Assembly (NCBI GenBank): GCA_029243485.1
Contig: JAQWRY010000058.1
Coordinates: forward strand, 49,427-113,426
DNA: 64,000 nt
Origin: Candidatus Binatia bacterium
GTDB lineage: Bacteria > Desulfobacterota > Binatia > UBA12015
Direction of reading: 5' to 3'
Shown piece after piece: positions 34,622 through 43,766 of the stretch (positions within the stretch are counted from its first letter, which is position 1; each line of letters starts with the position of its first letter). Under the pieces are notes generated by a model. The model was not told the DNA's origin. It ran no database searches and was given only the letters and a program-made list of their open reading frames with translations. The translations under genes and the position numbers were made by a program.

Positions 34622-35108
34622 AAGGGCCGGGCGCAGCTCTGCAAGGGTGCATTCAACCGGTCGTCGCGACATCATGAACCCCAGTCTCGGAGTGAGAGCG
34701 ATAGGTGGGGCGACGCAGACGAAGGTGGTGCGCCACATCGTTGGCCGCCGCGTTGGGATGACCGCTTGAACTTGCGAGGGTTTTGGAGACAGACCGAGGT
34801 GGAAAGCCAGACAACGTTATCGGTGATCAAGACGATGGCCACAGCGACGCATCCCGTCAGATAATTGATACAGAACGCCAAGAACGTTCCCATCGCCCGA
34901 GCAAAGACTCCGCTGAGCATCGCGCCGAAAAAGCTCCCCAGGCCCACCAGCCCAAAAATGGCTTCTATCCCGAAGCGGCGACCGCCGGTGGCGGGAACTG
35001 CGCTCCCTGACCCCAGGGGCGCTCTCTCACCCGATTTTTTCCCGTCTTATGGAACCCCCCGGTCGCCTGCGGACCGGGGCCCGCTATTAAGAGTCCTGAT
35101 TTCCCGTC
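34622..35108. other. Non-coding stretch at the edge of a lower-GC segment
   Basis: No recognised gene. A minus-strand frame (34672-34947) encodes a short hydrophobic peptide (SFFGAMLSGVFARAMGTFLA, CINYLTGCVAVAIVLITDNV) that could be a two-helix membrane protein or a relic; I do not recognise it. A short direct repeat (TTTCCCGTCTTA at about 35039 and 35100) and a hairpin are also present. Base composition becomes more AT-rich here. Confidence 0.3.
35057..35079 (-). terminator. Hairpin downstream of the hybrid kinase gene
   Basis: A perfect 8-bp stem, CCCCGGTC / GACCGGGG, encloses a 7-nt loop 30 bp beyond the histidine kinase stop. No U-tract follows on either strand, so it may pause or protect RNA rather than act as a classical intrinsic terminator. 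Confidence 0.35.
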
Positions 35109-37415
35109 TTAGTCGACACCATGCTTATATCGGATGGGTCTTGAACTTCCTGTCCGCGCGATGGCGTTGTCTATCGAGGCCTGGAGGGCACCGCGCGAGA
35201 ACGGTTTCGATAGGAACTCCACGGAATCACCGAGGGATTGGTCTTGCAGTACGTTCCGAGCGTCGTAGCCACTTACAAGAATGACGGGCAGGTCGGAACG
35301 TCGCTTGCGGACCAGGGTCGCAACGTCGAGACCGCTACCATCGCCCAACGTGACATCGATCAGAGCGAACTCGATTTCGTCGAGGTCAATTGAAGCAAGG
35401 GCGCGTTGAAAAGCAGCCAAGCTGTCGACCCACTGTACCTGACGCCCACTCTGTTCGAGCATCCTGGTAGTAAGCCGGGCAACAAGCGGTTCATCTTCGA
35501 TCAGCAAAACCCTCGTTTTCTCTGAAACGCTTACCAACTGCCCGAGGGCTTCGGTCGAGATCGTCTCCGGCTGCTTCGACGAGCAGGGAAGAAGCATGCG
35601 AAACTGACTCCCCTGGTAAAGTTTTGATTCAACCGTCAAAGCACCGAGGTGCGCACGCATGATGCCCAATGAGGCCGCGAGACCCAGCCCAGTGCCCGTT
35701 TTGCGCGTCGTGTAGAACGGCTCAAAAATTCGGTCGATCTCGCTTGGCGACATACCGGAACCATTGTCTTTGACCTCGAGCCAGTGGTGCTCTGACTTCT
35801 CGAGTGTTGGGTCACGCTCCGAAAGTGTGCGAGCGCTTTCGGATCCAGCTGAAATCGTGATTCGAGACGCGCCTGAATCACGCGCATTGGTCAGCAGGTT
35901 GAGGATGACCTGGCGAATTTGGGTTGGATCGACGTCGACCGCGAAGACTTTTCTGTGATCGATATCGAAGGCGACTTCGATGCCTTCGAGCAGGTCATGC
36001 GCCCAGTCGCGATCGATCTCGAATCCAAAGGAGGCAAGGTCGATCGTTCGGGTTTCGCGGTGAGCCCTCCCCGCATATGCCAGCATTTGCTGTGCCAGGT
36101 CTCGAGCACGGATGCCAGCCTCCATCATGGACTCGAGACTAGTCTGTGTCTCGCTGGAAACGGTCTGCGATTGCTGCATTAATTCAATATTGCCCAGTAT
36201 GACGGTCAAAAGGTTGTTGAAGTCATGCGCGACGCCCCCAGCGAGCACGCCTAGACTTTCCAGGTGCTCCGCTTTGCGAGCCTGCCCTTCGAGGACGATG
36301 CGCTGGCGAGTCTGCAATGCCAGGTTCGCAAGGTCGGCGATGGAGGCTGCGAACATTTGGTCTTCGACGGTCCAATCGGCCTCTATGCCTTCGCGTTCGA
36401 CCAGAATCACCCCCGCCAAATTGCTAGAACTGATGATGCCGACATAGAGAGTGGGCCAACCTCGACCTTCTTCGTCAGGGCCTCCTCCGCCTGAAAGGTC
36501 TTCCGCATGTTCATTCGAGGTGACAGTCCGGCTTTCAAAGAGGAGCTGTCTAAATTCCTGGCTGATAGCCAACGTCTCGGGTGTAGGAGGGCCTGTGTCC
36601 GTGACGCCTTCGCGATCCGAGGAGACAAGTTGCAGCTCGTGTTTGTCGCCTTCGGGCAGCCAGATCGTGACCCTCGAGGCTGCGAGGTTCATTCGTGCAG
36701 CTTCGGCGATCAAGTTCAGGACATGCGTGACATTTGTGCCGGAAAGGGCCGGCGTCTTGACGAGATTTTGGAGCGCTTCGTTTCTTGTCCGCAGCAGTTC
36801 CGCTCGCGTCCCGGAGGCACGAGTCGCGTAGATTCGCTGCTCCTCGAGAATGCCGCCGACGAAAGCGGCGAAGAAAAGAAACCAGCCCCATTCTGAAGGC
36901 TCGGGAACATTGAAGCGGGTGACGATTGCGGCCCATGCGACCAGGGCGAGCGTCAGGATGGAATAGAACAACACTCTCGACAGCATCACGAGGCCCAAGC
37001 CGAGGATCAGGATGACAAAGTTGGTCGTGTTGACGGCTTCTCTGAACAGGGCAAAGTGCAGCACTGTATTGACTAGCGCGATACCCGCCAACATGGCGCT
37101 CACGGGGTGGGCTTGATTCGGCCGGGGGCTCTTTTTCCACGCGAGAGCTATGGCAGCGCTCAGGATTGAAGAAATGGCGGCAACCAAGGAAATGGACCAG
37201 CGGTTGTCATCGGAGAGAACAAAGGGGTGAACTCCGGCGAGTAAGCCGTAGAGGACAGCCAAGAGCCAGGCCATCGGAGTGATGGATGCCGAGATGGCTT
37301 CTTGTAAAGCCAGAGTGCCTGGATCGATTTGCCGTATTTTCAACTCGACTGCCTCGTGAAGTAGGGTGATTGATTGAGCCTTAGCCCTGCCCGGTCGCAA
37401 TGAGAGTACCCGCAA
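35109..37415 (-). CDS. Hybrid sensor histidine kinase (membrane-GAF-HisKA-HATPase-REC)
   Basis: 768 residues. Roughly six transmembrane segments at 45-195 form the input region, then a GAF-like domain (220-370), a phospho-acceptor helix with His397 (GGVAHDFNNLL, NtrB-like type), an HATPase domain (NLLTNARDSG, DNGSGMSP, TGTGLGLA at 505-582) and a C-terminal receiver with Asp687 (FALIDVTLGDGSG). The signal is unknown and no response regulator is adjacent. The gene is visibly less GC-rich than its neighbours and begins 10 bp from a G10 run, suggesting horizontal acquisition. Confidence 0.92.
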   Translation of the reverse strand: MRVLSLRPGRAKAQSITLLHEAVELKIRQIDPGTLALQEAISASITPMAWLLAVLYGLLAGVHPFVLSDDNRWSISLVAAISSILSAAIALAWKKSPRPNQAHPVSAMLAGIALVNTVLHFALFREAVNTTNFVILILGLGLVMLSRVLFYSILTLALVAWAAIVTRFNVPEPSEWGWFLFFAAFVGGILEEQRIYATRASGTRAELLRTRNEALQNLVKTPALSGTNVTHVLNLIAEAARMNLAASRVTIWLPEGDKHELQLVSSDREGVTDTGPPTPETLAISQEFRQLLFESRTVTSNEHAEDLSGGGGPDEEGRGWPTLYVGIISSSNLAGVILVEREGIEADWTVEDQMFAASIADLANLALQTRQRIVLEGQARKAEHLESLGVLAGGVAHDFNNLLTVILGNIELMQQSQTVSSETQTSLESMMEAGIRARDLAQQMLAYAGRAHRETRTIDLASFGFEIDRDWAHDLLEGIEVAFDIDHRKVFAVDVDPTQIRQVILNLLTNARDSGASRITISAGSESARTLSERDPTLEKSEHHWLEVKDNGSGMSPSEIDRIFEPFYTTRKTGTGLGLAASLGIMRAHLGALTVESKLYQGSQFRMLLPCSSKQPETISTEALGQLVSVSEKTRVLLIEDEPLVARLTTRMLEQSGRQVQWVDSLAAFQRALASIDLDEIEFALIDVTLGDGSGLDVATLVRKRRSDLPVILVSGYDARNVLQDQSLGDSVEFLSKPFSRGALQASIDNAIARTGSSRPIRYKHGVD
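35111..35154. repeat. Imperfect direct repeat, copy A (end of kinase gene)
   Basis: AGTCGACACCATGCTT at 35111-35126 and GGGTCTTGAACTTCCTGTC at 35136-35154 recur at 37674-37689 and 37707-37725 with one and two mismatches, separated by 9 rather than 17 bp. This copy encodes the last residues of the kinase. Confidence 0.7.
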
Positions 37416-37895
37416 TAGTCTCCTTGGGGGGGGGGCTCAACTTGATCGGTTGGGGCCAGTCTCGGCGAACCCACCGCCCTCGGGTTTCTCCTTATGCCGC
37501 CAAGAGCACCGCACTACGCTTAGCTGTGTCGAGGCTACTGGTTCATGCATGGATGTAGAGGTGCCTTTGCACCCCGTACCCAGACCCTCTCCGATATGGA
37601 TACGGTTCCGTAGGCTGCCGGAACCCGCCGACGGACAACGGCTTGCTAGCGAGAACCCTGAGTTTTCACCTTGAGTCGACAGCATGCTTGCCCCAGGGTG
37701 TACCATGCGTCTTGAACTTCCTATCGGCTGGCTCTGGTTTCATATTTTAAATGAAGGCCGGAAGATCGGAACGGCATGGGGCCGCCTCTCTACCCAACCG
37801 GTAGTGGCAGAAGATGAAACGAACCACAGCATCACGCTGCAGAGATATTCGCAAATCCTGTGGATCGGGCGTGATCCGGCGGCTCGTTCTTCCTT
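37416..37895. other. Gene-free stretch upstream of the kinase, with a G10 run
   Basis: No recognisable gene. It contains a run of ten G (37426-37435) immediately upstream of the kinase start, and copy B of the repeat. Short frames here show no family resemblance. The kinase promoter should lie in this stretch, but I cannot place it. Confidence 0.4.
37674..37725. repeat. Imperfect direct repeat, copy B (upstream of kinase gene)
   Basis: It matches the 3' end of the kinase gene (35111-35154) at 15/16 and 17/19 bases in two blocks. On the minus strand it would encode a similar peptide tail (KHAVD versus KHGVD), suggesting it is the last scrap of a second, related gene that once lay upstream. 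Confidence 0.65.
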
Positions 37896-38066
37896 GTTCT
37901 CCAGTTGAATTCTGTCTTGATACTTGACTCCGTGTGCGACCAGCGGGACCAGCTCGTAGCCGTTGAGCTTTCGCCACCGCCCCTCCGCCATCTCCAAGAG
38001 CTTGAAGGTCATGGTTATCGCCTTCGCTCGTGATTCCGCACCCTTGGTGACTCGCGTGCGCAGTCG
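37896..38066 (-). pseudogene. IS256/mutator-type transposase, C-terminal remnant
   Basis: One frame encodes RLRTRVTKGAESRAKAITMT then FKLLEMAEGRWRKLNGYELV and PLVAHGVKYQDR, the conserved C-terminal end of mutator-family transposases found in IS256-type elements. The catalytic DDE core and N-terminus are missing and no inverted repeats were recognised. It lies inside the lower-GC segment and supports an acquired origin for that segment. Confidence 0.7.
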
Positions 38067-38358
38067 CACGGGTTCTGGCACGTCCACCGGAACCCCGGGG
38101 AAACGGGACAGAAGCACCCCTTCGTGTTTCAAAAATTGTCCCGAAATCAACGTTCCATTTCTCCCCCGTTGATGGCTTTCGGGACGCCCTCATTCCGGCA
38201 CCGGGGAACGCAGGCGTAGAGTTCTGCTGAACCGCGCGGCCGAGCACCGGCCGGCGAGCTTCATCGTCGGGCGGGTCGGCCGCTTCGTTCACAGGCGCCG
38301 TCGGGTCGTCGAGCGAGCAGAGGCCGCGCCAAGAGTCCGTCCTCCCCGGGGGTGCGCC
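38067..38358. other. Unassigned stretch at the right edge of the lower-GC segment
   Basis: No feature is recognised. Open minus-strand frames here have no family resemblance. GC content rises to the level of the surrounding genome within this stretch, so the edge of the acquired segment probably lies here. Confidence 0.3.
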
Positions 38359-38862
38359 CTACTTCTTCGTCTCAGCCGGGGGGAGACCCGCCGGCCCCTT
38401 GCCGGTCGCGTCGGTAGGCACATAACGTACAACGACCGTCGTTCCTTCGCCGAACCCCTTGCGGAACTTGGCCTGCCAACTCTCCGTAAACTTTTCGCCA
38501 TACTTCTTCGCAAACGCGGCGACCAACGCGTCCTGTGCCTTCTCGTCGTTTACCACCGCTCCCGTTGCGCCGAACCACGGGCCGTCGCTGTTCTCGACCC
38601 AGATCCGGGCAGCGGCCCGTCCCGCTTGGATTCGGCGGACGCGGTACGACTTCACGTTGGTGCCGACCACCAGATCCGTGCCGTCCCACGCAAACCAGAT
38701 CTCGGCGGCTGCGCTGAGATCTCCGCTCTTTCGCGTCGAAGAGATGTATACGTACGGATCTTTCTCGAGGTGCTGCACGATCTCGGTCGGGAGATCGGCT
38801 GCGGTCGCGAAGGTCGCGAGGAGCAGAAAAAGGGCAAAAGCCGTTACTGTGAGACGCCGCAT
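38359..38862 (-). CDS. Secreted PNPOx-like split-barrel protein
   Basis: 167 residues with a signal peptide (LTVTAFALFLLLATFATA, cleavage after ATA). The mature part resembles the pyridoxamine-phosphate-oxidase-like FMN/F420-binding split barrel: HLEKDPYVYISSTRKSGDLS, AAEIWFAWDGTDLVVGTN, RRIQAGRAAARIWVENSDGP and WFGATGAVV. Export of such a fold is unusual, so its role is unclear. ATG 38862 has a GGA-type Shine-Dalgarno. It lies 25 bp downstream of the RNase R gene on the same strand. Confidence 0.75.
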   Translation of the reverse strand: MRRLTVTAFALFLLLATFATAADLPTEIVQHLEKDPYVYISSTRKSGDLSAAAEIWFAWDGTDLVVGTNVKSYRVRRIQAGRAAARIWVENSDGPWFGATGAVVNDEKAQDALVAAFAKKYGEKFTESWQAKFRKGFGEGTTVVVRYVPTDATGKGPAGLPPAETKK

Positions 38863-38887
38863 CCTGAGTTCCTTTCGATCGGTCGAT

Positions 38888-41401
38888 CTACCGACGCGGT
38901 CCGCCGCCCCTCGGCGGGGCCTTTGGCCCACGAGGCGGTCCATTCCGGCCAGGTCCCGATCCTCCCCCACGCGGTCCCGAAGTGCTGCCTCCGGGACGCG
39001 GTCGTCCCCTTCCGCCACCGGGCCCATCCGTGTTCCGCAGTCCCGAAGTGCTACCCCCGGGGCGCGGTCGTCCTCTTCCACCACTGGGACCATCGGTGTT
39101 CCGCGGTCCCTTGTAGCCACGAGACTCCCCGTCGTGCCCTCCCCGCCCCTTGGGTCCGTCCGTCGAAGGCCGGCCGCGATCCGTAGCGGGCGACGGCGAC
39201 CGGCGCGCCGGGCTCTCGAGCATTTCGATGACCTGAAGAGTGACCTGGCGACGCGCGAGGGAGACATCGGACGCCTCGACGACCACGCGATCCCCCAGCT
39301 GGATCCTCCGGCCGGAGCGTACCCCGTAGAGAACCTGCGCCTTCTCGTCGAAACGCCACTCGCCGTCCAGATCTTCGATCCGCACGAGTCCTTCGACCGG
39401 ATACGCATCGAGTTCTGCGAAGAACCCGAACCCGGCGAGGGAAACGACGGTCGCCTTCCCCGGCTCGTGTAGATGCCCCTTCATGAACTCGACCTTCTTC
39501 AGATCGGCCATGGCGCGCTCCGCCCCCATGGCTTCGCGCTCGCGCCGCGAACTCGCTTCGCTCGCGGCCGCGATCTCCGGCCCTGCACCGCGCGCCCGCG
39601 CGCCCCGCCCCTCAATCCACTCGACGAGTTGGCGATGAACGAGAAGGTCCGGGTAGCGCCGGATCGGCGAGGTGAAATGGCAGTAGAGGGAGAAGGCGAG
39701 ACCGAAGTGGCCGACGTTCTCCGGGTCATACTGCGCCCGCTTCAACGCGCGGAGCACCTGTTTGGAAAGAACCCGTTCGAGCCGATGACCTTTCAACTCG
39801 TGCAACGCCGTCGCGATCGCCGCGGGCGTGATGTCTGACTTCGTCTCCACGTGCACCCCTGCCGAGTGGAGAAGCCGATTGAGCTCGTAGACGTCGTTCT
39901 TCTCGGGCGGCTCGTGAATCCGGTACGGGATCGGCACCTCGGCGTCCGCGAGTTCACCCGCAACCGCCTGATTCGCCTCGAGCATGAACTCCTCGATGAT
40001 GCGATGCGCATCGTTACGCTCCACGAAGCGGACGCCGACCGCATGCCCGTCGTCGGAAAGATCGACGACGGATTCGGGGAGATTGAGATCAAGGGCGCCG
40101 GCGGCGAGTCTCCGCGCGTAGAGGAGCCGCATCAGAACGCGCATGCGATCGAGCTGGGGTACGAGCGCCGCGAGCTCCGTGCGCCGCGAACTGGCTTCCG
40201 GCGTATCCGTGCCGTCGAGAATCGCGGAGACCTCAGTGTAGGTGAGCCGCGCCTGACTCCGGATCGCCGCGCGGAACAAGCGAGTGGCTGTCCGGCGCCC
40301 CTGCCCGTCGTACTCCATGTCGGCAACGAGTACGGCGCGGTCCCGTCCCGGCTTGAGCGAGCAGAGCTCGTTCGACAGCCGCTCGGGCAACATCGGAATG
40401 GCGCGGTCGGGGAAGTAGACACTCGTTCCGCGGAGCGCCGCTTCCGCGTCGAGAGCCGATCCGGGCTTCACGTAGTGGGAGACGTCGGCGATGGCGACAC
40501 GGAGACCGAAGCCCCCGTCCGCATTGTCCTCGAGGCAGACGGCATCGTCAAAGTCGCGCGCGGTCTCGCCGTCGATCGTGACAAACGGGACGTCGCGAAG
40601 GTCTTCGCGGTTCTCCAGGTCCGCGGGACGCGGATCGTGCGGCAGGCGGACCGCCTCCGCGGTCGCCGACGCTGAAAATTCCAACCGAAGGCCATGCTCG
40701 AGCGCGACCTGCAGGAATTGCACCTCCGGATCGTCCATCTCCCCAAGCAACCGGACGACCTGACCGCGCCAGGGATTCGAACCCGCGGGCGGATGGGTGA
40801 GACGCACGAGCGCCATTCGGCCGGCGTCTTCCTTGCGCGGTGGGGTCTCGCCGACCACCTCGATCGGGGGCAGAAGCTCCGACACGGGCACCAGCCGCCA
40901 CCCCGTCGGGATCGAACGCCAGCGGGGACCGGCGATGAGCTGGAGGGTCCCGAGGATCTCGGTGTGGGCCCGCTCGACCACCGCGACGACGCGGCCGCTG
41001 GATCGACCGGTCCGGTGGTCGCGTCGGACGATCTCCGCGCGAACCCGATCTCCGTGCAGCGCGATCCCTTCGCGGCCGCGGGGGATCATCATGTCCCCTC
41101 GCATGCTCTCGATCTTTGGGCCCTCGGCTTCGAGGAAACCGTAGCCACCACGCACGCGGCAGTAGCGCCCGATGACCTCGGTCGGTCCTCGTCGCTTTCG
41201 CATCGGCCGGGCCTTCTTCTCGACGACCTCGTGCGCGTACCGGTACCGGGTCTTGCCGACGCGGTGGAGACGACGGGCATCCGCCTGCATGTCGAGCACG
41301 GCCGCCATCCGACGACGGTCGTAGCGATCTATCCCGAGCCGCTCGGCGATCTCCTTCACGGTCAACGACCGCGGGGCCGCCTTCTCGAGGATTCCGAGCA
41401 T
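38888..41401 (-). CDS. rnr: Ribonuclease R, with Gly/Arg/Pro-rich tandem-repeat tail
   Basis: About 837 residues. An N-terminal winged-helix segment (RSLTVKEIAERLGIDRYDRR), cold-shock-type RNA-binding domains, a catalytic RNB domain (FVTIDGETARDFDDAVCLED and the VAIADVSHYVKPGS strand) and an S1 domain (HEPGKATVVSLAGFGFFAEL) give the RNase R order. It degrades structured RNA 3' to 5'. After residue about 725 comes a basic Gly/Pro/Arg tail with repeated GGRGRPRPGGSTSG units, likely RNA-binding. ATG 41401 (GGAGG just upstream) is chosen; GTG 41443 and ATG 41524 are alternatives. Confidence 0.93.
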   Translation of the reverse strand: MLGILEKAAPRSLTVKEIAERLGIDRYDRRRMAAVLDMQADARRLHRVGKTRYRYAHEVVEKKARPMRKRRGPTEVIGRYCRVRGGYGFLEAEGPKIESMRGDMMIPRGREGIALHGDRVRAEIVRRDHRTGRSSGRVVAVVERAHTEILGTLQLIAGPRWRSIPTGWRLVPVSELLPPIEVVGETPPRKEDAGRMALVRLTHPPAGSNPWRGQVVRLLGEMDDPEVQFLQVALEHGLRLEFSASATAEAVRLPHDPRPADLENREDLRDVPFVTIDGETARDFDDAVCLEDNADGGFGLRVAIADVSHYVKPGSALDAEAALRGTSVYFPDRAIPMLPERLSNELCSLKPGRDRAVLVADMEYDGQGRRTATRLFRAAIRSQARLTYTEVSAILDGTDTPEASSRRTELAALVPQLDRMRVLMRLLYARRLAAGALDLNLPESVVDLSDDGHAVGVRFVERNDAHRIIEEFMLEANQAVAGELADAEVPIPYRIHEPPEKNDVYELNRLLHSAGVHVETKSDITPAAIATALHELKGHRLERVLSKQVLRALKRAQYDPENVGHFGLAFSLYCHFTSPIRRYPDLLVHRQLVEWIEGRGARARGAGPEIAAASEASSRREREAMGAERAMADLKKVEFMKGHLHEPGKATVVSLAGFGFFAELDAYPVEGLVRIEDLDGEWRFDEKAQVLYGVRSGRRIQLGDRVVVEASDVSLARRQVTLQVIEMLESPARRSPSPATDRGRPSTDGPKGRGGHDGESRGYKGPRNTDGPSGGRGRPRPGGSTSGLRNTDGPGGGRGRPRPGGSTSGPRGGGSGPGRNGPPRGPKAPPRGGGPRR
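38955..39115. repeat. Two tandem copies of a roughly 78-bp repeat coding the RNase R tail
   Basis: Within the 3' end of the RNase R gene two near-identical blocks start at about 38960 and 39038 (shared GTTCCGC, GTCCCGAAGTGCT and GCGGTCGTCC stretches). They encode the repeated GGRGRPRPGGSTSG...RNTDGP unit; the unit count may vary between strains. Confidence 0.7.
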
Positions 41402-41522
41402 ATCCTCCAGAGGTACGTCTTGTTGTTTCGGGTCCGGCACCTCCCTTCTCTCCGTGTCCCCCGGCCCCTGGTCAAGCCGGTGGGTTGGCCGACCCCGTGC
41501 CCCCTGGTAGATTCGCCGCGTC

Positions 41523-42425
41523 ATGAGTGAATCCCCCGTGGTCATCGAAGCTGCGATCAATGGCGCCACCCACAAGACGCGGAACCCGCATGTCCCGACC
41601 CTCCCCGAGGAGATCGCGGCAGACGCTATAGCCTGTCTGGAACGAGGCGCCGCGATCATTCACAACCACGTCGACTGCATCGGCCCGCCGGCCGAAGTTG
41701 CAGAGCGCCAGGAGGCCGGCTGGCGGCCCGTGCTCGAGGCGCGGCCCGACGCCCTGCTTTACCCGACGATCAGTTTCGGCGGCACGCCGGAAGAACGGTT
41801 CGGGCACATCCCACTCCTCGTCGAGTCGACTGGCCTGCGCGTAAGCATCGTCGATCCCGGATCCGTGAACTTGGGTGCCGTCGGCGACGACGGAATCCCG
41901 GGAGGCGGCTTCGACTTCGTGTACAGCAACGACTTCGGATTGATCCGCCACGCCGTGGAGATCTGCGAACGCTACGAACTCGGCCCAAGCATCGCCTGTT
42001 TCGAACCCGGCTTCGTACGCACGGTCCTCGCCTACCAACGCGCGGGCCGACTGCCCGCCGGCTCATTCGTAAAGCTCTATTTCGGCGGCGACTTCGACTA
42101 CATCGGCGGGAAACCGGGCGGTGCGAGCTTCGGGCTCCCGCCGACCGACAAGGCACTCGACGCGTATCTGGAAATGCTCGAGGGAACCGGGCTCGAGTGG
42201 GCCGTAGCCGTGATCGGCGGCGACGTCATCGAGAGCGGCATCGCGAGGTACGCCCTCGAGCTCGGCGGACACGTCCGCGTCGGCCTCGAGGACTACGCCG
42301 GGCCCCGCACGCCTTCCAACCCCCAGTTGGTGGACGAAGTGACCGCTCTCGCCCGATCCGTCGGACGCCCGATCGCGAGCCCGACCGAAGCGGCGAGTCT
42401 CCTCGGCATCCGGGCCGCCGGGTGA
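41523..42425 (+). CDS. Beta-keto acid cleavage enzyme (BKACE, DUF849)
   Basis: 300-residue TIM barrel. The zinc ligands His47 and His49 occur in AAIIHNHV, with a conserved GGHVRVGLED segment near residue 260 that supplies further active-site residues. BKACE enzymes react a beta-keto acid with acetyl-CoA to give acetoacetate and a new acyl-CoA. The founding member, Kce, works in lysine fermentation, and the specificity here is open. ATG 41523 overlaps the antisense start region of the RNase R gene, so expression is divergent. Its stop overlaps the next start (GTGA). Confidence 0.93.
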   Translation: MSESPVVIEAAINGATHKTRNPHVPTLPEEIAADAIACLERGAAIIHNHVDCIGPPAEVAERQEAGWRPVLEARPDALLYPTISFGGTPEERFGHIPLLVESTGLRVSIVDPGSVNLGAVGDDGIPGGGFDFVYSNDFGLIRHAVEICERYELGPSIACFEPGFVRTVLAYQRAGRLPAGSFVKLYFGGDFDYIGGKPGGASFGLPPTDKALDAYLEMLEGTGLEWAVAVIGGDVIESGIARYALELGGHVRVGLEDYAGPRTPSNPQLVDEVTALARSVGRPIASPTEAASLLGIRAAG

Positions 42426-43441
42426 GGGGCTCAAAGACCCTCCGCGGCCAGCTCGTCGTCCTCTTCATCATCTTCGCGGGGTGTACGACGACGCCAGGGC
42501 ACTCCGAGCCGACGGCGGCACCCCTCGAGGTTCGTCAGGACGATCTCGACGACGACGAACGAGTCGCTCCAGAGATTGCGGCGACGGTCGGTCGCGTCCT
42601 GCAGCGAAACTCTGCGTACCTGGGGGCACCACCGATCCACTTCTGCCGGCGTATGTCGGTCGAAGAACGCAAAGCATGCATTCCCGAAGTCGAGGCGACT
42701 CGCGAGAGCACGATCGACGGACCGGTCGACATCGAAGAGAACACCGAACTCGACGAGGGCGGTCGCGACTGGCCGAACACCGAAACCGTGTCCGAGTTCC
42801 GCCGGCTTCGACTCTCCGTCCCGCTTGCGAAGGGAGAGCGCCGCACCCGGCACGAGGCGAACATCGTATCCTTCCGATCCCAGAAGAACGGTGGCGAGGA
42901 ACTCTGCATCTTCCCGCTCGAGCACTGGAGCTGGTCGGAGATGGATCGTCCCGAGCGGTTCCGCCAGGCCCCCATCGGAATCTGCGGAGACCGCGAACTC
43001 ACCGTGACCGAGTACCTGGTCGAACAAGAGCCGGACGCCGCCCCCGTCGTGCTGCGCTTCCTCTCCGAGCCCGAAGCGCAAGCCTGGAAGGCCCACGACC
43101 CCGAGCGCATCAAGTGGGAAAGCCCCTACACATCTGGGCACCCCTACGCGAAGTACTTCCTCCTCGACTCGCTGCGGTGGTGGCGCGGAGGCAGCGCACC
43201 TAGTCCAAACGAGGGGTACGCCTGGGCCGTGCGGTTCAAGAGTCTCCCTCTTCGCAGGATCCTCGAGCTCGAAAAGAACGGCGACGTCTTCCTCGATGTG
43301 TTCGAAGACGGCGCTCAGATAGAGCTCACGAACGTCACCCGGGGCGGCCTCCTCGCCCTCCTCGCCGAAAAGCCCGCCGTCCTGATCGATGCGTCCAGCC
43401 CCGAAGCCACCGAGCCTCGCTTCGAACCATTCCCCAACTGA
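42422..43441 (+). CDS. Lipoprotein of unknown function
   Basis: 339 residues. The N-terminus LRGQLVVLFIIFAGCTTTPG has a lipobox (FAGC). The mature protein is soluble, acidic and without recognised domains. Two Cys in the middle (FCRRMSVEERKACIP) might form a disulfide. GTG 42422 overlaps the BKACE stop by 4 bp. I do not recognise the family. Confidence 0.7.
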   Translation: MRGSKTLRGQLVVLFIIFAGCTTTPGHSEPTAAPLEVRQDDLDDDERVAPEIAATVGRVLQRNSAYLGAPPIHFCRRMSVEERKACIPEVEATRESTIDGPVDIEENTELDEGGRDWPNTETVSEFRRLRLSVPLAKGERRTRHEANIVSFRSQKNGGEELCIFPLEHWSWSEMDRPERFRQAPIGICGDRELTVTEYLVEQEPDAAPVVLRFLSEPEAQAWKAHDPERIKWESPYTSGHPYAKYFLLDSLRWWRGGSAPSPNEGYAWAVRFKSLPLRRILELEKNGDVFLDVFEDGAQIELTNVTRGGLLALLAEKPAVLIDASSPEATEPRFEPFPN

Positions 43442-43442
43442 G

Positions 43443-43766
43443 ATGGCCCGGAAACCTCTCACAGCCCGAGGCGGCCGCCGCGCGGAAGAGCGCAGGACGA
43501 AGAAGCTACGCGACGATCTCGAAAAGCTCGCGCATCTCGAGGCGGGGGGCAGCCCCGAGCACCCGATCGAGGTCTCCTCCCCCGTCCAGGTCGACGCAAG
43601 GACCGAGACCACACCGTGCCCGCTCTGCGAGGGTCGGCTTCAGCTCGACGAGCACGTCGCAGAAGTCGTGGGCGGCGAGCGACTACGGGTCGCGCGGTGT
43701 CACTGCGTCGAGTGCGGCACCGCGCGCGTAATCTACTACCGCTTGCGAAGCCCGCTTCAGAGCTGA
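43443..43766 (+). CDS. Small zinc-ribbon protein
   Basis: 107 residues. A basic, charged N-terminal half (RRAEERRTKKLRDDLEKL) and a C-terminal zinc ribbon with CPLC and, about 25 residues later, CHCVEC. It is probably a nucleic-acid or protein-binding adaptor; no named family is recognised. It starts 1 bp after the upstream lipoprotein stop (ATG 43443), so it belongs to the BKACE-lipoprotein operon, and its 3' end overlaps the convergent MFS gene by 10 bp. Confidence 0.7.
   Translation: MARKPLTARGGRRAEERRTKKLRDDLEKLAHLEAGGSPEHPIEVSSPVQVDARTETTPCPLCEGRLQLDEHVAEVVGGERLRVARCHCVECGTARVIYYRLRSPLQS

Noticed and set aside
34672..34947. A 91-codon hydrophobic minus-strand frame
   Set aside because: Possibly a small membrane protein, but no clear ribosome-binding site, homology or conserved neighbour; mentioned only within the non-coding stretch.
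40765..40795. GGGATTCGAACCCGCGG, looking like the T-arm of a tRNA
   Set aside because: It lies inside the conserved RNase R coding sequence, and no anticodon or D-arm can be folded around it.
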